Position numbers and translations under genes: made by a program
NCBI GenBank assembly: GCA_017517805.1
Contig: JAFWYD010000072.1
Location: 1 to 64,000 of the forward strand
Direction of reading: 5' to 3'
DNA from: Akkermansia sp.
GTDB lineage: Bacteria > Verrucomicrobiota > Verrucomicrobiia > Verrucomicrobiales > Akkermansiaceae
Length of the DNA stretch: 64,000 nucleotides
Notes under the pieces: generated by a model
The model's input: only the letters and a program-made list of their open reading frames with translations
Database searches by the model: none
What the model was told of the DNA's origin: nothing
Shown here: positions 6,332 through 15,020 of the stretch, in pieces
How the letters are laid out: each line of letters starts with the position of its first letter
Position numbering within the stretch: the stretch's first letter is position 1

Positions 6332-8437
6332 TTACTTGCGGCGGCGGCGCATCGCCAGACCGCAGAGGGCCAGCAGGCTCAGCGTAGCCGTGGTGGGCTC
6401 GGGAACCAACTCGCTGCTTTCCACCATGATGGAACCGGAGGAGCTGCCAGTCGTGACTTCGGCACTCATGTCATTGGAGTGGTCATCGTCACCGTCCGTA
6501 AAGACGATGTTGGCAGAAGTAAGGTTCGAGGCATTGCCAGCGAACAACTCGAACTCCTTGCCTTCCAGGTTTTCCAGAATCTCCGGAGTTACCGTCACCA
6601 TGATGGTGGTGTCTTCGCTGATGTTGAGCGTAGCATCATCCGCAAGCGTCACGGTTGCGCCATCGGCAAAATTGATGGTGCCGCCATTGAGCGTCAGACT
6701 GCCGGAGGTGATATCGCCCTGCACATCGATGGTGCCGCTGTTCATCGTGATTTCGTAGTTCTCACTACCTGCTCCCAGAGTCAGGGTGCCACCATCCACC
6801 AGGATGTTGCACCAGGCCTGCCCTTTGTTTTCGAAGGTCCCATTCGGACCGACCGTCATCGTGAAGCCTGCGCTGGCTCCCAGCAAGGCCAGACCTGCGT
6901 CCTCTTCGCTGGCAAGGGCAGCTATCGCCTGGGCATCTGCTGCGCTCAGCGTTCCCTTGTTCACAAACGTGCCGCTGTTAATCGTCAGCTCACTGGCTGC
7001 CAGGCTGCCGGTATTGGTCACCGTGCTGCCTTCGGTGCTCAGCGAACCACCGCTCAGCGTCACATTGCTGCCTGTTACTGCACTTGTAGCGCTGCGGGCT
7101 ACTCCGCTGGTCACATTCAGCGTGTTTGCACTCAGGCTTACTCCCTCTGCCACTTTGATTTCTCCGGCTCCATTCTGCGTGACCACATCTGTGCTCAGAT
7201 TGCCATTCACATTCAGCGTGCCTCCGTTGCCTTCCTGGGTGATGTCGAATGTCGCACCGATGTAGGAGCCACCGAGGTTAATCACACCACCTCCGGTCTG
7301 GGTAATGCTGCTCTTCTCAGCAGAAGCAGCCCCTGTCTTCTGATTGTCGAACTTGACACCGCCGAGGTTCATGATGCCGACACCCGTTTGGGAAATAGCA
7401 ACAGAAGGATTGATTTCTGCAGTCTGCCCATTTTCCTTCAAGCTTTCAGCCACATTATCGTAGTACGTGTTGAATGCCTTGAGGCAGCCGAGTGTCATGG
7501 TGCCGCCAGACTGTTCAATGGTGCTGTCGCCATAATCGGCCAGGAAGTGATATGTGTTCTTGGAAATGACCATGGTACCACCCGACTGATTGATGTTCAG
7601 CCCCCCGATGGAGAGAGACTTACCTGCCACCGTCAGGCTTCCTGCCGTCTGGTTAATCTGGGAGGAATTTACCTCGAAGCTCTCAACGCCTGTAATGTAG
7701 CTGCCCACAATAGAGGGATTACCCTCATAGGTGTACGAGCCAAATGAGGTCAGCGTGTGGTAGTCCGTCTCAGGATTCTGCGTGTCTGCCTTATCAGGAT
7801 TGGTGTGGTTAATGTACTGGGCGTGTCCGATGGTGACAGTACCACCGTTCACATTCAGTTCTTCACGGATTTGTACCTGCTTGGAGTCTTTCGCGCCTTC
7901 CACACGATACCCCATGTTTCCTTCGGAACGATACGAGTGGATGTTAACGGTACCGCTGTTCACAGTAACCTTGTTGGCAATAGCATTCCAGGTATTCAGC
8001 TTAGCCTGCTCGTTGACCTCAAGGTTGTTGACGATAAGCCCCGTGAACTCATCCACGCTGAAAATATTAAGTTTGTCCGTCGATGTTTTGTATTGTCCGC
8101 CCAGAGAGACTTGTGCGGAGCCGTTAAGGGAAAGCGTACCCGTTACCTGGACGTTTTTCGTTACGGTACCTGCGCTTTTCTGCTTCAGTTTGCCCCAATC
8201 GTAGCTCCAATTCTCCGTGCCGAAGTTAGAGTCGGTCAAAAGATTGCCGGAGGAGTCAAAGGTTCCCATGCGGTCAGTACCGGTCAGGGTGAGGTCTCCG
8301 CTGTATACCTTGTAATTAGCTTCCTTGCTGGGCAGATTGTTACCGCCAGTATGTGTGCCAACTTCATAATCTGCTGCGCATGCTACGGAAAGTCCGGCAG
8401 CAGCTATAAAGAGAAGTTTTGGTAAGTGTAATTTCAT
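6332..8437 (-). CDS. Secreted beta-repeat protein with PEP-CTERM sorting signal
   Basis: This 701-residue protein has an N-terminal signal peptide (MKLHLPKLLFIAAAGLSVACA). A long Gly/Ser/Thr/Asn-rich body follows, with imperfect repeats such as 'INQSGGTM', 'EQSGGTM', 'SQTGVGIMNLGG' and 'TQTGGGVINLGG', as in autotransporter-type right-handed beta-helices. The C-terminus is a PEP-CTERM anchor: VPEP, a hydrophobic segment and RRRRK. No translocator barrel is present, so it is probably exported by Sec and processed by an exosortase. Akkermansia-type genomes carry many such proteins, thought to act at the cell surface; the ligand is unknown. Its promoter holds an operator-like palindrome. Confidence 0.85.
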   Translation of the reverse strand: MKLHLPKLLFIAAAGLSVACAADYEVGTHTGGNNLPSKEANYKVYSGDLTLTGTDRMGTFDSSGNLLTDSNFGTENWSYDWGKLKQKSAGTVTKNVQVTGTLSLNGSAQVSLGGQYKTSTDKLNIFSVDEFTGLIVNNLEVNEQAKLNTWNAIANKVTVNSGTVNIHSYRSEGNMGYRVEGAKDSKQVQIREELNVNGGTVTIGHAQYINHTNPDKADTQNPETDYHTLTSFGSYTYEGNPSIVGSYITGVESFEVNSSQINQTAGSLTVAGKSLSIGGLNINQSGGTMVISKNTYHFLADYGDSTIEQSGGTMTLGCLKAFNTYYDNVAESLKENGQTAEINPSVAISQTGVGIMNLGGVKFDNQKTGAASAEKSSITQTGGGVINLGGSYIGATFDITQEGNGGTLNVNGNLSTDVVTQNGAGEIKVAEGVSLSANTLNVTSGVARSATSAVTGSNVTLSGGSLSTEGSTVTNTGSLAASELTINSGTFVNKGTLSAADAQAIAALASEEDAGLALLGASAGFTMTVGPNGTFENKGQAWCNILVDGGTLTLGAGSENYEITMNSGTIDVQGDITSGSLTLNGGTINFADGATVTLADDATLNISEDTTIMVTVTPEILENLEGKEFELFAGNASNLTSANIVFTDGDDDHSNDMSAEVTTGSSSGSIMVESSELVPEPTTATLSLLALCGLAMRRRRK

Positions 8438-8507
8438 TGTTTTGGTTCTATCATGTTAGAGTTAGAGATGCATCACAGGTAGAGACGAAACCGGCGCGTG
8501 CGCGAGC

Positions 8508-8536
8508 ACCATATCGCATTTTGTGTGCGATGGCAA
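8508..8536 (-). promoter_or_regulatory. PEP-CTERM gene promoter
   Basis: TTGCCA (8531-8536), a 17-bp spacer, then TATGGT (8508-8513). The expected 5' leader is about 64 nt. The spacer is filled by the palindrome at 8513-8532. Confidence 0.6.
8513..8532 (-). repeat. Operator-like palindrome, copy 1 (inside the promoter spacer)
   Basis: On the minus strand the 20-mer CATCGCACACAAAATGCGAT contains ATCGCA and TGCGAT half-sites. It matches copy 2 at 8656-8675 in 19 of 20 positions but in the opposite orientation. Confidence 0.6.
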
Positions 8537-8655
8537 GACTAAATGTTAAAAAGCGTTGAGAAAAAAGCATATATGGGAGATACCTCTGAGTCGAAAACAA
8601 CAGAATTCTCTTGAATTGATCCATGTAGCCTATTGGTGTTTAATGAATAGGATGT

Positions 8656-8675
8656 CATCGCACACAAAAAGCGAT
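8656..8675 (+). repeat. Operator-like palindrome, copy 2
   Basis: The 20-mer CATCGCACACAAAAAGCGAT on the plus strand differs from copy 1 at one base (A for T). The two copies are 143 bp apart start to start, and inverted. Such pairs are often bound by a looping repressor or activator; the protein is unknown. Confidence 0.6.
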
Positions 8676-8799
8676 GTTGAGCAAGCAAAATGGGGGATGC
8701 ATCAGGGACAATGCATGCAGGGTATGAGAGATTCTTATGGAGCTTCGTTCACGCAATGATTGCGGGTGATGAGAGACTCAGTACGCACAGAAAAATAGC

Positions 8800-8829
8800 T
8801 TGACTGAGATATTCCGGGTGGGCTAGACT
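8800..8829 (+). promoter_or_regulatory. Promoter of the single-TM protein gene
   Basis: TTGACT (8800-8805), an 18-bp spacer, then TAGACT (8824-8829). The leader would contain a five-codon open frame (ATG at 8846) that overlaps the TTG alternative start. Confidence 0.55.
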
Positions 8830-8867
8830 AGGAAAGATAGCCGGAATGATGAGTATTGAGTAAAGGT

Positions 8868-9740
8868 ATGAAGGGTAAGAGTATAGCGTGGCTGGGGGCT
8901 GGTGTGTTGCTGGCAGGTGTGGCAGGTCTGGTTGTGGCAAGGCGTCGGAAATCGGCAGGGGCCTCGCTGCCCGGGCCGAAAGCGGCAGCAGAAAGCCGGG
9001 AGCATGCAGCGTTGCGCCGGATTCTGGATTTATCGGTTGCGTATAATGATGCATTGTATGAGCGGGTGAAGGCTCTGGAGGAGGTCAGGGAAACGGCGGT
9101 GCTTGTGCCGGCCGTGGCCGCACTTGTGCACCGGAATGAGCAGGAGCGTGCGGTGATTGATTCTTTGCGCCAGGAGCTGAAAGGGAACCTGGCAGAGCAG
9201 GGGCGCGAGTTTTCCGATATCGAAGGTTTTGCCCCGCTGCTGAGCCGCTACCGCTGCATGACGCTGGAGCAGGAACAGCGCCATCTGCAGGTGTATGAAC
9301 GGGTGCGCCGCTTGCCCGGGATTCCGGAATCCCCGGAGCTGCACGCCTACATGAAGCTCGGTTTCCGGGAGCCGGAGCAGAAACAGGCAGATACCGCCAG
9401 CCAGTTGCGGAAGGCAACGGAGGCCCAGCGAGAGATGATGCTCCGCGTGGGGCGCTTGCTGGCTGCGACGGATGACCAGGAGTCTGCCCGCACGCTGTAT
9501 ACCGAATTGCAGGCGGTAAGCCGCCGGTATCAGGAGTTGACATCCCGCATCCGGCTCTACCGCGATGATGACCCGACCGGGGCTGCTGCTCCGCTGGTGG
9601 AACTGAAGCAGATGTACGCAGCGCTCACGCCAGCGCTGAAACAGCAGGCAGAGCGACTGCGCGCCGCAGAGTGCTATGGCCATGCGCCTCTGCTGGAAAT
9701 TCTCAATCTCCTGCTGCCACCCACCAGAACAAATTCCTGA
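8868..9740 (+). CDS. Hypothetical single-TM, mostly helical protein
   Basis: This 290-residue protein has one N-terminal membrane segment (residues ~5-22, 'IAWLGAGVLLAGVAGLVV'), then RRRK, then a long charged region with strong helix and coiled-coil tendency (many E, R, Q, L). The family is not recognised. The positive residues after the membrane segment suggest that the bulk stays in the cytoplasm. I chose the ATG at 8868; a TTG at 8856 would add four residues. It stands alone, with its own promoter. Confidence 0.65.
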   Translation: MKGKSIAWLGAGVLLAGVAGLVVARRRKSAGASLPGPKAAAESREHAALRRILDLSVAYNDALYERVKALEEVRETAVLVPAVAALVHRNEQERAVIDSLRQELKGNLAEQGREFSDIEGFAPLLSRYRCMTLEQEQRHLQVYERVRRLPGIPESPELHAYMKLGFREPEQKQADTASQLRKATEAQREMMLRVGRLLAATDDQESARTLYTELQAVSRRYQELTSRIRLYRDDDPTGAAAPLVELKQMYAALTPALKQQAERLRAAECYGHAPLLEILNLLLPPTRTNS

Positions 9741-9798
9741 TTGGAAGCTTTTGATTTGACTTTCTTGAAAATTAAGTCGTCTGTGGCCATCTGGGGGC

Positions 9799-9827
9799 TT
9801 GCAACGCCCCGCTTATTGTGGTAGACT
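9799..9827 (+). promoter_or_regulatory. Promoter of the ABC transporter operon
   Basis: TTGCAA (9799-9804), a 17-bp spacer, then TAGACT (9822-9827). The leader is about 16 nt. Confidence 0.65.
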
Positions 9828-9849
9828 GAAACAGTTAGTGTAACATATC

Positions 9850-11580
9850 ATGCTTGAAGCGCGCAATATCTGTCTGGAGGTTGATAATGATGGGGAGAGC
9901 CTGTTTCTGCTCAGCGATGTGAATTTCTGCATTCCCCGGGGGCATTTCACGGCGATTGTGGGTCCTTCCGGCTGCGGCAAGACCACGTTGCTGAAGGCGA
10001 TTGCCGGTATCAAGGAGACGACCTCCGGCACGTTTTTCTGGGAGGGGCGTGACCTTGCAGAGGACGGCGATTTTGAACCGTATGAGATTGGTTATGTGCC
10101 GCAGTTCAGTATTGCCTATGAGGAGCTGACGGTGGATGAGAATGTGGAGAGCTCGGCTCGCCTGCGGGTAGATGCCGATGATGATGAGCTGGATGAGATT
10201 ATCGATAGTGTGCTGGAGGAGACCGGGCTGAGCGAGATTGCCGACCGCCCGGTGAAGCTGCTTTCCGGTGGTCAGAAGCGGCGCCTTGCGCTGGCGATGG
10301 AGTTGGTGAGCAGCCCGCGTATCCTGCTGTGCGATGAGGTGACGAGTGGTCTGGATCCGCGCTCGGAGCGCGAGATTGTGGAGCTGCTGCACCAGCTGAG
10401 CATGAAGGATGGGCGTATCGTGATTTCGGTGACGCATAGTCTGGCTCAGATGGCGCTCTACGATAGTATCATCGTGATGGTGCGCGGCAATCTGGCCTAC
10501 CATGGTTCTCCGGAGCTCATGGTGCATTATTTCGGGGAGCAGGATTTTGAGGAGGTGTATCCCAAACTGGCCTTGCGTGAACCTGATGAGTGGCGCCAGA
10601 GCTGGCTGAAACACCGGGTGGATTATTACAAGCGCCTGGAGAAGAAGCACTTGGCCAAGTTTTCGGCCGCGGGCTTGCCGCCGCCCACGCCGCAACCCCG
10701 CGGTAGTGAGGCTGAGGAGGTGCCGCAGCCCTCGTTTATGGCGCAGTTCAGCACTTTGCTGAGGCGGCGCTTCACGATATTGTTCCGCGACCGCACTCAG
10801 CTGTGGCTGCAGGTTGCCATGATTGTCATCTTCCCGATTCTGGTGGCCCTGTTTTCCAGCAAGGGGCAGGACCAGCTGCTGCAACTGACTGACAGCATGG
10901 GTACGGATCTGGCTGCCGAAGTGCAGGCGCAGCAGGAACAGGCCGAGGTGCGCGCCAAGGTGGGCTCGGCGGTGTCGGGTATCATTATGTTCCAGGTGAT
11001 TCTGCTGGGGCTCATGGGCTCCAACAACTCATCACGCGAGGTTGCAGGCGAGCGCCTGATTATGGAGAAGGAGAAGTTTGCCGGCACGAGTCCAGGGGCG
11101 TACCTGGCCTCCAAAATCGTGTTCCTGAGTGTGCTGGTGCTTATCCAGAGCCTGTGGATGTTTGCCTTTGTGCAGTATTGCTGGCCCCTGCGTGGCGATA
11201 TTGTCAACCACCTGATATTCCTGCTGCTGGCCAATGCCGCCATGACCACGATGTGCCTGGGAATCTCGGCCAATTGCAAGACACCGGACCAGGCCTCGCT
11301 GCTGAGCATTTACCTGGTGGGTTTCCAGTTGCCATTGTCAGGCGCGGTACTGGCTTTGCCGGAGTTTGTCGAGGTGTTCACCCAGCCGTTTATTTCGGCG
11401 TACTGGGCCTGGAGCGGCAGCGTGAATGGCGGCTTGGATTCCGAGGTGCTCAAGGCGGTGAACAGCATTGTGCAGACCACCTTTGCAGACCGCAGCCTCT
11501 GCATTGCGGTGCTGCTGGGGCATGTGCTTGTGGGTATCATCCTGACCTATATCGGCGTGCGCCGGACTCGTTGGGAGTAA
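9850..11580 (+). CDS. ABC transporter, ATPase fused to ABC-2-type permease (ABCG-like)
   Basis: The 576-residue protein is a half-transporter with the ATPase first, the ABCG order. Walker A is GPSGCGKTT (38-46), the signature is LSGGQKRR, and Walker B with the D-loop is ILLCDEVTSGLD; the switch histidine lies in VTHS. A Pro-rich linker near residue 275-295 leads to an ABC-2 membrane domain with six hydrophobic spans between ~315 and 570. It probably works as a homodimer exporter in the inner membrane; the cargo is unknown. It is followed after 34 bp by two exported proteins of unknown function that may be partners. Confidence 0.88.
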   Translation: MLEARNICLEVDNDGESLFLLSDVNFCIPRGHFTAIVGPSGCGKTTLLKAIAGIKETTSGTFFWEGRDLAEDGDFEPYEIGYVPQFSIAYEELTVDENVESSARLRVDADDDELDEIIDSVLEETGLSEIADRPVKLLSGGQKRRLALAMELVSSPRILLCDEVTSGLDPRSEREIVELLHQLSMKDGRIVISVTHSLAQMALYDSIIVMVRGNLAYHGSPELMVHYFGEQDFEEVYPKLALREPDEWRQSWLKHRVDYYKRLEKKHLAKFSAAGLPPPTPQPRGSEAEEVPQPSFMAQFSTLLRRRFTILFRDRTQLWLQVAMIVIFPILVALFSSKGQDQLLQLTDSMGTDLAAEVQAQQEQAEVRAKVGSAVSGIIMFQVILLGLMGSNNSSREVAGERLIMEKEKFAGTSPGAYLASKIVFLSVLVLIQSLWMFAFVQYCWPLRGDIVNHLIFLLLANAAMTTMCLGISANCKTPDQASLLSIYLVGFQLPLSGAVLALPEFVEVFTQPFISAYWAWSGSVNGGLDSEVLKAVNSIVQTTFADRSLCIAVLLGHVLVGIILTYIGVRRTRWE

Positions 11581-11614
11581 TTTTTTTCAAGAACTTATAC
11601 CTGATACATCTGAT

Positions 11615-12055
11615 ATGGCAAGAAAGAGACGCTCTTCCAAGAATAAGAAATCGCAGTTGCCGATGGCGCTGGGCGGTGGTGCTGCGGTGCTGGCGCTGGC
11701 CGTGGGGGCTGCGGTGGTGATGAAACCCTCTGAGCGGCGCGAGGATTCGCCCGATTCGCGCTTCAGTATTGTGGACTACCGCCACGATGCTTCGCGCCTG
11801 ACCGGCAACAGCTACCGCCTCGTGGCCCGCGTGGAGAACATCGAGACGCTGGGCAATGACCGTCTGGTGGCGGTTTCACTGCCCAATAATAAGCAGGAAC
11901 GCCTGCCGCTGCTGGTGCGCAGCGGGGTCACGGGCAGGGTGAACCTGACCCGCGGTGATACTTTTGCCTTTTATGTGCAGTGCCGCAACGGGCAGGATGC
12001 CCAGGGACTGGATGTGAAGGGGATTATGGTAGTTGATAAAGTGGAGACAGAGTGA
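11615..12055 (+). CDS. Hypothetical membrane-anchored protein
   Basis: This 146-residue protein has a very basic N-terminus (MARKRRSSKNKKSQ), one membrane span at about residues 17-37, and a ~110-residue domain outside the membrane that looks beta-rich ('YRLVARVENIETLGNDRLVAVSLP'). The family is not recognised. It lies between the ABC transporter and a large exported protein; the next gene starts 2 bp after its stop, so the three genes look like one operon. Confidence 0.68.
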   Translation: MARKRRSSKNKKSQLPMALGGGAAVLALAVGAAVVMKPSERREDSPDSRFSIVDYRHDASRLTGNSYRLVARVENIETLGNDRLVAVSLPNNKQERLPLLVRSGVTGRVNLTRGDTFAFYVQCRNGQDAQGLDVKGIMVVDKVETE

Positions 12056-12057
12056 GC

Positions 12058-14052
12058 ATGATGAAGACTTTTTCCTATATAGCATGGTTGCCTGTGCTTT
12101 GCGGCGGTCTGCTGATGCAGCAGGCTGGGGCGCAGGGGCTGGGTGGTGCCAGAAAATCCGTTTCCTCGGTGGCCGATGTGCAGCGGCAGGCTGGCGCAGC
12201 CCAGCAGCCGGTGATGCAGCTCAACCAGCCCCAGACCGGGCAGATGGAGCATGTGCCCAAGGTGGGGCAGTCCTATGTGGACCCCAATAGCGGGGAAACA
12301 CCCAATCCCCAGGTGCTGGGGATGGAGATGCCGCTGCTTGACCCCTCCGGTGATACGATGAGCTACAACGGTGCCAAGTTCGATGTGGGGAATAATGCTG
12401 TGGTCCGCGCGCGCTTCGAGAAGTACCTCAACCAGAACCCGGATGACAGTACGGAGGCCAAGCGCTACCGCAAGAGGATGAATGCGCTCATCCGCCTCAC
12501 TCAGAAAACGGCCCGCACCCGCCGCGAAATCGGCAGCGAGACGCTCGAAAAAATCGGCACCGGCCTTTATGAGCTGAATGAGTACGATGGCGATGGCGGG
12601 CAGGCTACCTCGCTGGCCAGCGCGATTGCCAGCGCCGTGGCTGCCCAGTATGCCAACCGCAACCGCAACCGCAAGAATGATGCCTTGCAGAAGGAGATTG
12701 ACAAGCTGGTCTACAAGACCAATCTGATGACCACCCGCAATACAAACCGCGGACAGAGCGGCAAGAATACGGCGGGTGCCAGGGATGGCGGAAACTCGGT
12801 TCCTGCGGTGGCGAATACGTTCTCGATTGCGCACAATACGAAGAAGATTGCCACGATGGAGGCTGCCGGCGTGAAGAATGATGCCGATAGCCTGGCTGCA
12901 ACCGAGCTGGCCAAGATCAATTTCCAGAGCACCATCGTTTCCCTGCTCCTGCAGCGCCGCTACAATCACGCCCTGATAGGTGCGCACACCTACCGCCATA
13001 TTTTCCGCGATGGTGATACCACACTGAAGCTGGATAGCGATTCCCAGGCGGCGCAGATGTTTGAGGGTGGCGTGGGGCTTCCCCCGACGGTGAGCACGAT
13101 GGCCACCATGGCTGCCAATATGCGCCGCGATGTGGACCAGAATATGGAGGCTGTGGCCAACATGCTGGCTCTCAATAAGCTGGGAGAGGCTACCAATAGC
13201 CTGATTCAGGCGGTGGCGATCGGTGAGTACATGGAGAGCGTGGCGACGTTCCCGATGGAGGGCCGCCGCCGCATCGCAGAATACTGGAATCTCCGCAAGC
13301 GTGCCTTGCCGGCGCTCAATGCCAGGGATTACGGAGCGCTGGAGGAGATTGCCGCCAAGATGAAGGCGATGGATCCGGATTTCGATGATTCGATGCTCAC
13401 CACTTATTGCAAGGGGCGCAAGGAGCAGAGTAATCTGCACCTGCGCAATGCTGCAAAGGCTATCAAGGCGGGGGATGAGGAAACTTTCAACGCCGAAATC
13501 ACCAAGGCTGCCACTATCTGGCCGAAGAATCCGAACCTGGACAAGGGCCGCGAGCAGCTGGAGAAGATTGATAACCAGGACCACATCCGCGATGAGTTCC
13601 GCACGCTGATTGCCCGCAAGGAGTACCGCACCATTTTCAACGAGCAGGATAAGTTCGAGGTGGTGGCTATCGATGCCGAGCTCAAGAATCAGTACAAGGA
13701 GGCTATCACCCTTATCAGCACGATTGATGGCATGTTGCAGCACATGCAGGATGCTGCGAAGCATGATTCGGTGATGGGGCCCTGCGCGGCTTACGAAAAG
13801 CTGCTGGAGAGCGGCGAGCAGGATCCCCGCTACAAGGAAGATCCGAAGTACCGGGATGCGCTTAATCAGTTTGCCCTTGCGGCGCATGATTTCACGAAGG
13901 CTCTGGAGCAGGCCAAGAGCAGCGAGGCGCGCCGCGAGTACGGTTCGGCCTTGGCAAACTACTTCCGCGCGCAGTGCCTCTACCCGCCTTCGACCCTGGC
14001 GGGCGAGGGCGTGAAGCGAGTCAGCGAGATCATCCTGAAGGCCAAGTTCTGA
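12058..14052 (+). CDS. Hypothetical exported helical protein
   Basis: This 664-residue protein has a signal peptide (MMKTFSYIAWLPVLCGGLLMQQAGAQG). After a Gln-rich spacer comes a long, almost wholly alpha-helical body, with repeats in the C-terminal third that resemble TPR or other solenoid units ('AIKAGDEETFNAEITKAATI', 'YGSALANYFRAQCLYPP'). No enzyme motif is seen. The frame allows a GTG at 12052 that overlaps the previous stop, but the signal peptide starts best at the ATG at 12058 or 12061. A strong terminator follows, closing the ABC operon. Role unknown; an accessory periplasmic scaffold is possible. Confidence 0.7.
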   Translation: MMKTFSYIAWLPVLCGGLLMQQAGAQGLGGARKSVSSVADVQRQAGAAQQPVMQLNQPQTGQMEHVPKVGQSYVDPNSGETPNPQVLGMEMPLLDPSGDTMSYNGAKFDVGNNAVVRARFEKYLNQNPDDSTEAKRYRKRMNALIRLTQKTARTRREIGSETLEKIGTGLYELNEYDGDGGQATSLASAIASAVAAQYANRNRNRKNDALQKEIDKLVYKTNLMTTRNTNRGQSGKNTAGARDGGNSVPAVANTFSIAHNTKKIATMEAAGVKNDADSLAATELAKINFQSTIVSLLLQRRYNHALIGAHTYRHIFRDGDTTLKLDSDSQAAQMFEGGVGLPPTVSTMATMAANMRRDVDQNMEAVANMLALNKLGEATNSLIQAVAIGEYMESVATFPMEGRRRIAEYWNLRKRALPALNARDYGALEEIAAKMKAMDPDFDDSMLTTYCKGRKEQSNLHLRNAAKAIKAGDEETFNAEITKAATIWPKNPNLDKGREQLEKIDNQDHIRDEFRTLIARKEYRTIFNEQDKFEVVAIDAELKNQYKEAITLISTIDGMLQHMQDAAKHDSVMGPCAAYEKLLESGEQDPRYKEDPKYRDALNQFALAAHDFTKALEQAKSSEARREYGSALANYFRAQCLYPPSTLAGEGVKRVSEIILKAKF

Positions 14053-14088
14053 TGTCTGCTTCCTGTTTGTTCCAATGATAAGCAAAGT

Positions 14089-14117
14089 CTCGCGCGGTGA
14101 ATCCGCGCGAGCTTTTT
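14089..14117 (+). terminator. Intrinsic terminator of the ABC operon
   Basis: A perfect 9-bp stem (CTCGCGCGG/CCGCGCGAG) with a 5-nt loop is followed by CTTTTT. Confidence 0.85.
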
Positions 14118-14121
14118 ATGG

Positions 14122-15000
14122 ATGAAGATGATGCCGGGTATCACAACTCGCTTTGCCCCCAGCCCGAGTGGCCCCTTGCATGTGGGCCATCTGCTGGCCG
14201 CGCTCCAGGCCCGCCGCCTGGCCGATGCTCACGGTGGCCGCTGTCTGCTGCGGGTGGAGGATATTGATACCCGGGCGCAGCATGCCGGATATCTGGCTCT
14301 CATGTATGAGGACCTGGAGTGGCTGGGGCTGCGCTTCGATGGCGAGGTTATGGTGCAGACCCGCCGCTTCGGTGTGTACCGTGCGGTGCTGGAGGAATTG
14401 CGCCGGCAGGGCCTGCTGTACCCCTGTTTCTGCACGCGTTCGGAAATCAAGGCCCAGGTGGCGGAGATGGGCCGGGCACCCCATGCTACCCTGGGCTTCC
14501 TCTACCCGGGAACCTGCCGCCGCCTTTCTGCTGATGCGGTGGCCGAGAAACTGGCTGCCGGGGTGCCTCACACCTGGCGGCTGGATATGCAGCGGGTGCA
14601 GGATGCTATCGGCTGTCCCACCTGGCACGATATGCACCGCGGCACGCAGCGCTGCGTGCCCACGCTGTATGGCGATGTGGTGCTGGCGCGCAAGGATTTT
14701 CCGGCCAGCTACCATCTGGCGGTGGTGGTGGATGATGCTGCCCAGAGGGTGAGCCATGTGACCCGCGGGGCAGATTTGTTTGAATCGACCCATATTCACC
14801 GGGCCTTGCAAGGGGTACTCGGGCTGCCTGTGCCGCAGTATTGCCACCATGCTCTGCTTCGCGATAATGCAGGCAAGCGACTGGCCAAGCGCGATGGCGC
14901 GCGTTCGATTGCCTCGCTCCGCCAGGCGGGATATTCGCCCAGGCAGGTGCTGGAGTCGCTGCAGCTGGCGCTGGATCGCGGGGGAATCTGGTGGGTGTGA
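14122..15000 (+). CDS. gluQ: Glutamyl-Q tRNA(Asp) synthetase
   Basis: This 292-residue protein is a truncated GluRS paralogue that attaches glutamate to queuosine in tRNA(Asp). It has the class I catalytic start 'RFAPSPSGPLHVGHL' (HVGH at 20-23), a zinc site formed by C-F-C, a tyrosine and a distal cysteine ('LYPCFC', 'LYPGTC'), and a KMSKS variant 'KRLAKRDG'. It lacks the anticodon-binding domain, as the family does. Length matches the family (~300). The ATG at 14122 lies just after the upstream terminator; ATGs at 14128 and 14131 are possible. Confidence 0.93.
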   Translation: MKMMPGITTRFAPSPSGPLHVGHLLAALQARRLADAHGGRCLLRVEDIDTRAQHAGYLALMYEDLEWLGLRFDGEVMVQTRRFGVYRAVLEELRRQGLLYPCFCTRSEIKAQVAEMGRAPHATLGFLYPGTCRRLSADAVAEKLAAGVPHTWRLDMQRVQDAIGCPTWHDMHRGTQRCVPTLYGDVVLARKDFPASYHLAVVVDDAAQRVSHVTRGADLFESTHIHRALQGVLGLPVPQYCHHALLRDNAGKRLAKRDGARSIASLRQAGYSPRQVLESLQLALDRGGIWWV

Positions 15001-15020
15001 GGCAGAGCAGCTGCCGCGTG

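Larger units (their letters stand above)
8438..8867. other. Intergenic region with divergent promoters
   Basis: About 430 bp of AT-richer sequence between the PEP-CTERM gene and the next plus-strand gene. It holds the PEP-CTERM promoter (8508-8536), two inverted copies of a 20-bp palindromic motif (8513-8532, 8656-8675) and the promoter of the rightward gene (8800-8829). A 67-codon open frame at 8556-8759 has no recognisable features and is not called. Confidence 0.6.

Noticed and set aside
5969..7747. 592-codon open frame on the plus strand
   Set aside because: It is antisense to ligA and the PEP-CTERM gene, spans the intergenic hairpin, and has no recognisable motif.
8556..8759. 67-codon open frame between the PEP-CTERM gene and the next gene
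   Set aside because: It spans the second operator-like palindrome, has no ribosome site and no recognisable sequence; the region reads better as regulatory DNA.
9791..9808. GC-rich inverted repeat (GGGG...CCCC) before the ABC transporter
   Set aside because: The stem is only about 4-5 bp, no T-run follows, and it overlaps the -35 box of the ABC promoter, so it is not called a terminator.
11971..14085. 704-codon open frame on the minus strand
   Set aside because: It is antisense to the exported protein at 12058-14052, which has a signal peptide, operon context and a terminator; the translation is rich in His, Ile and Leu without motifs.
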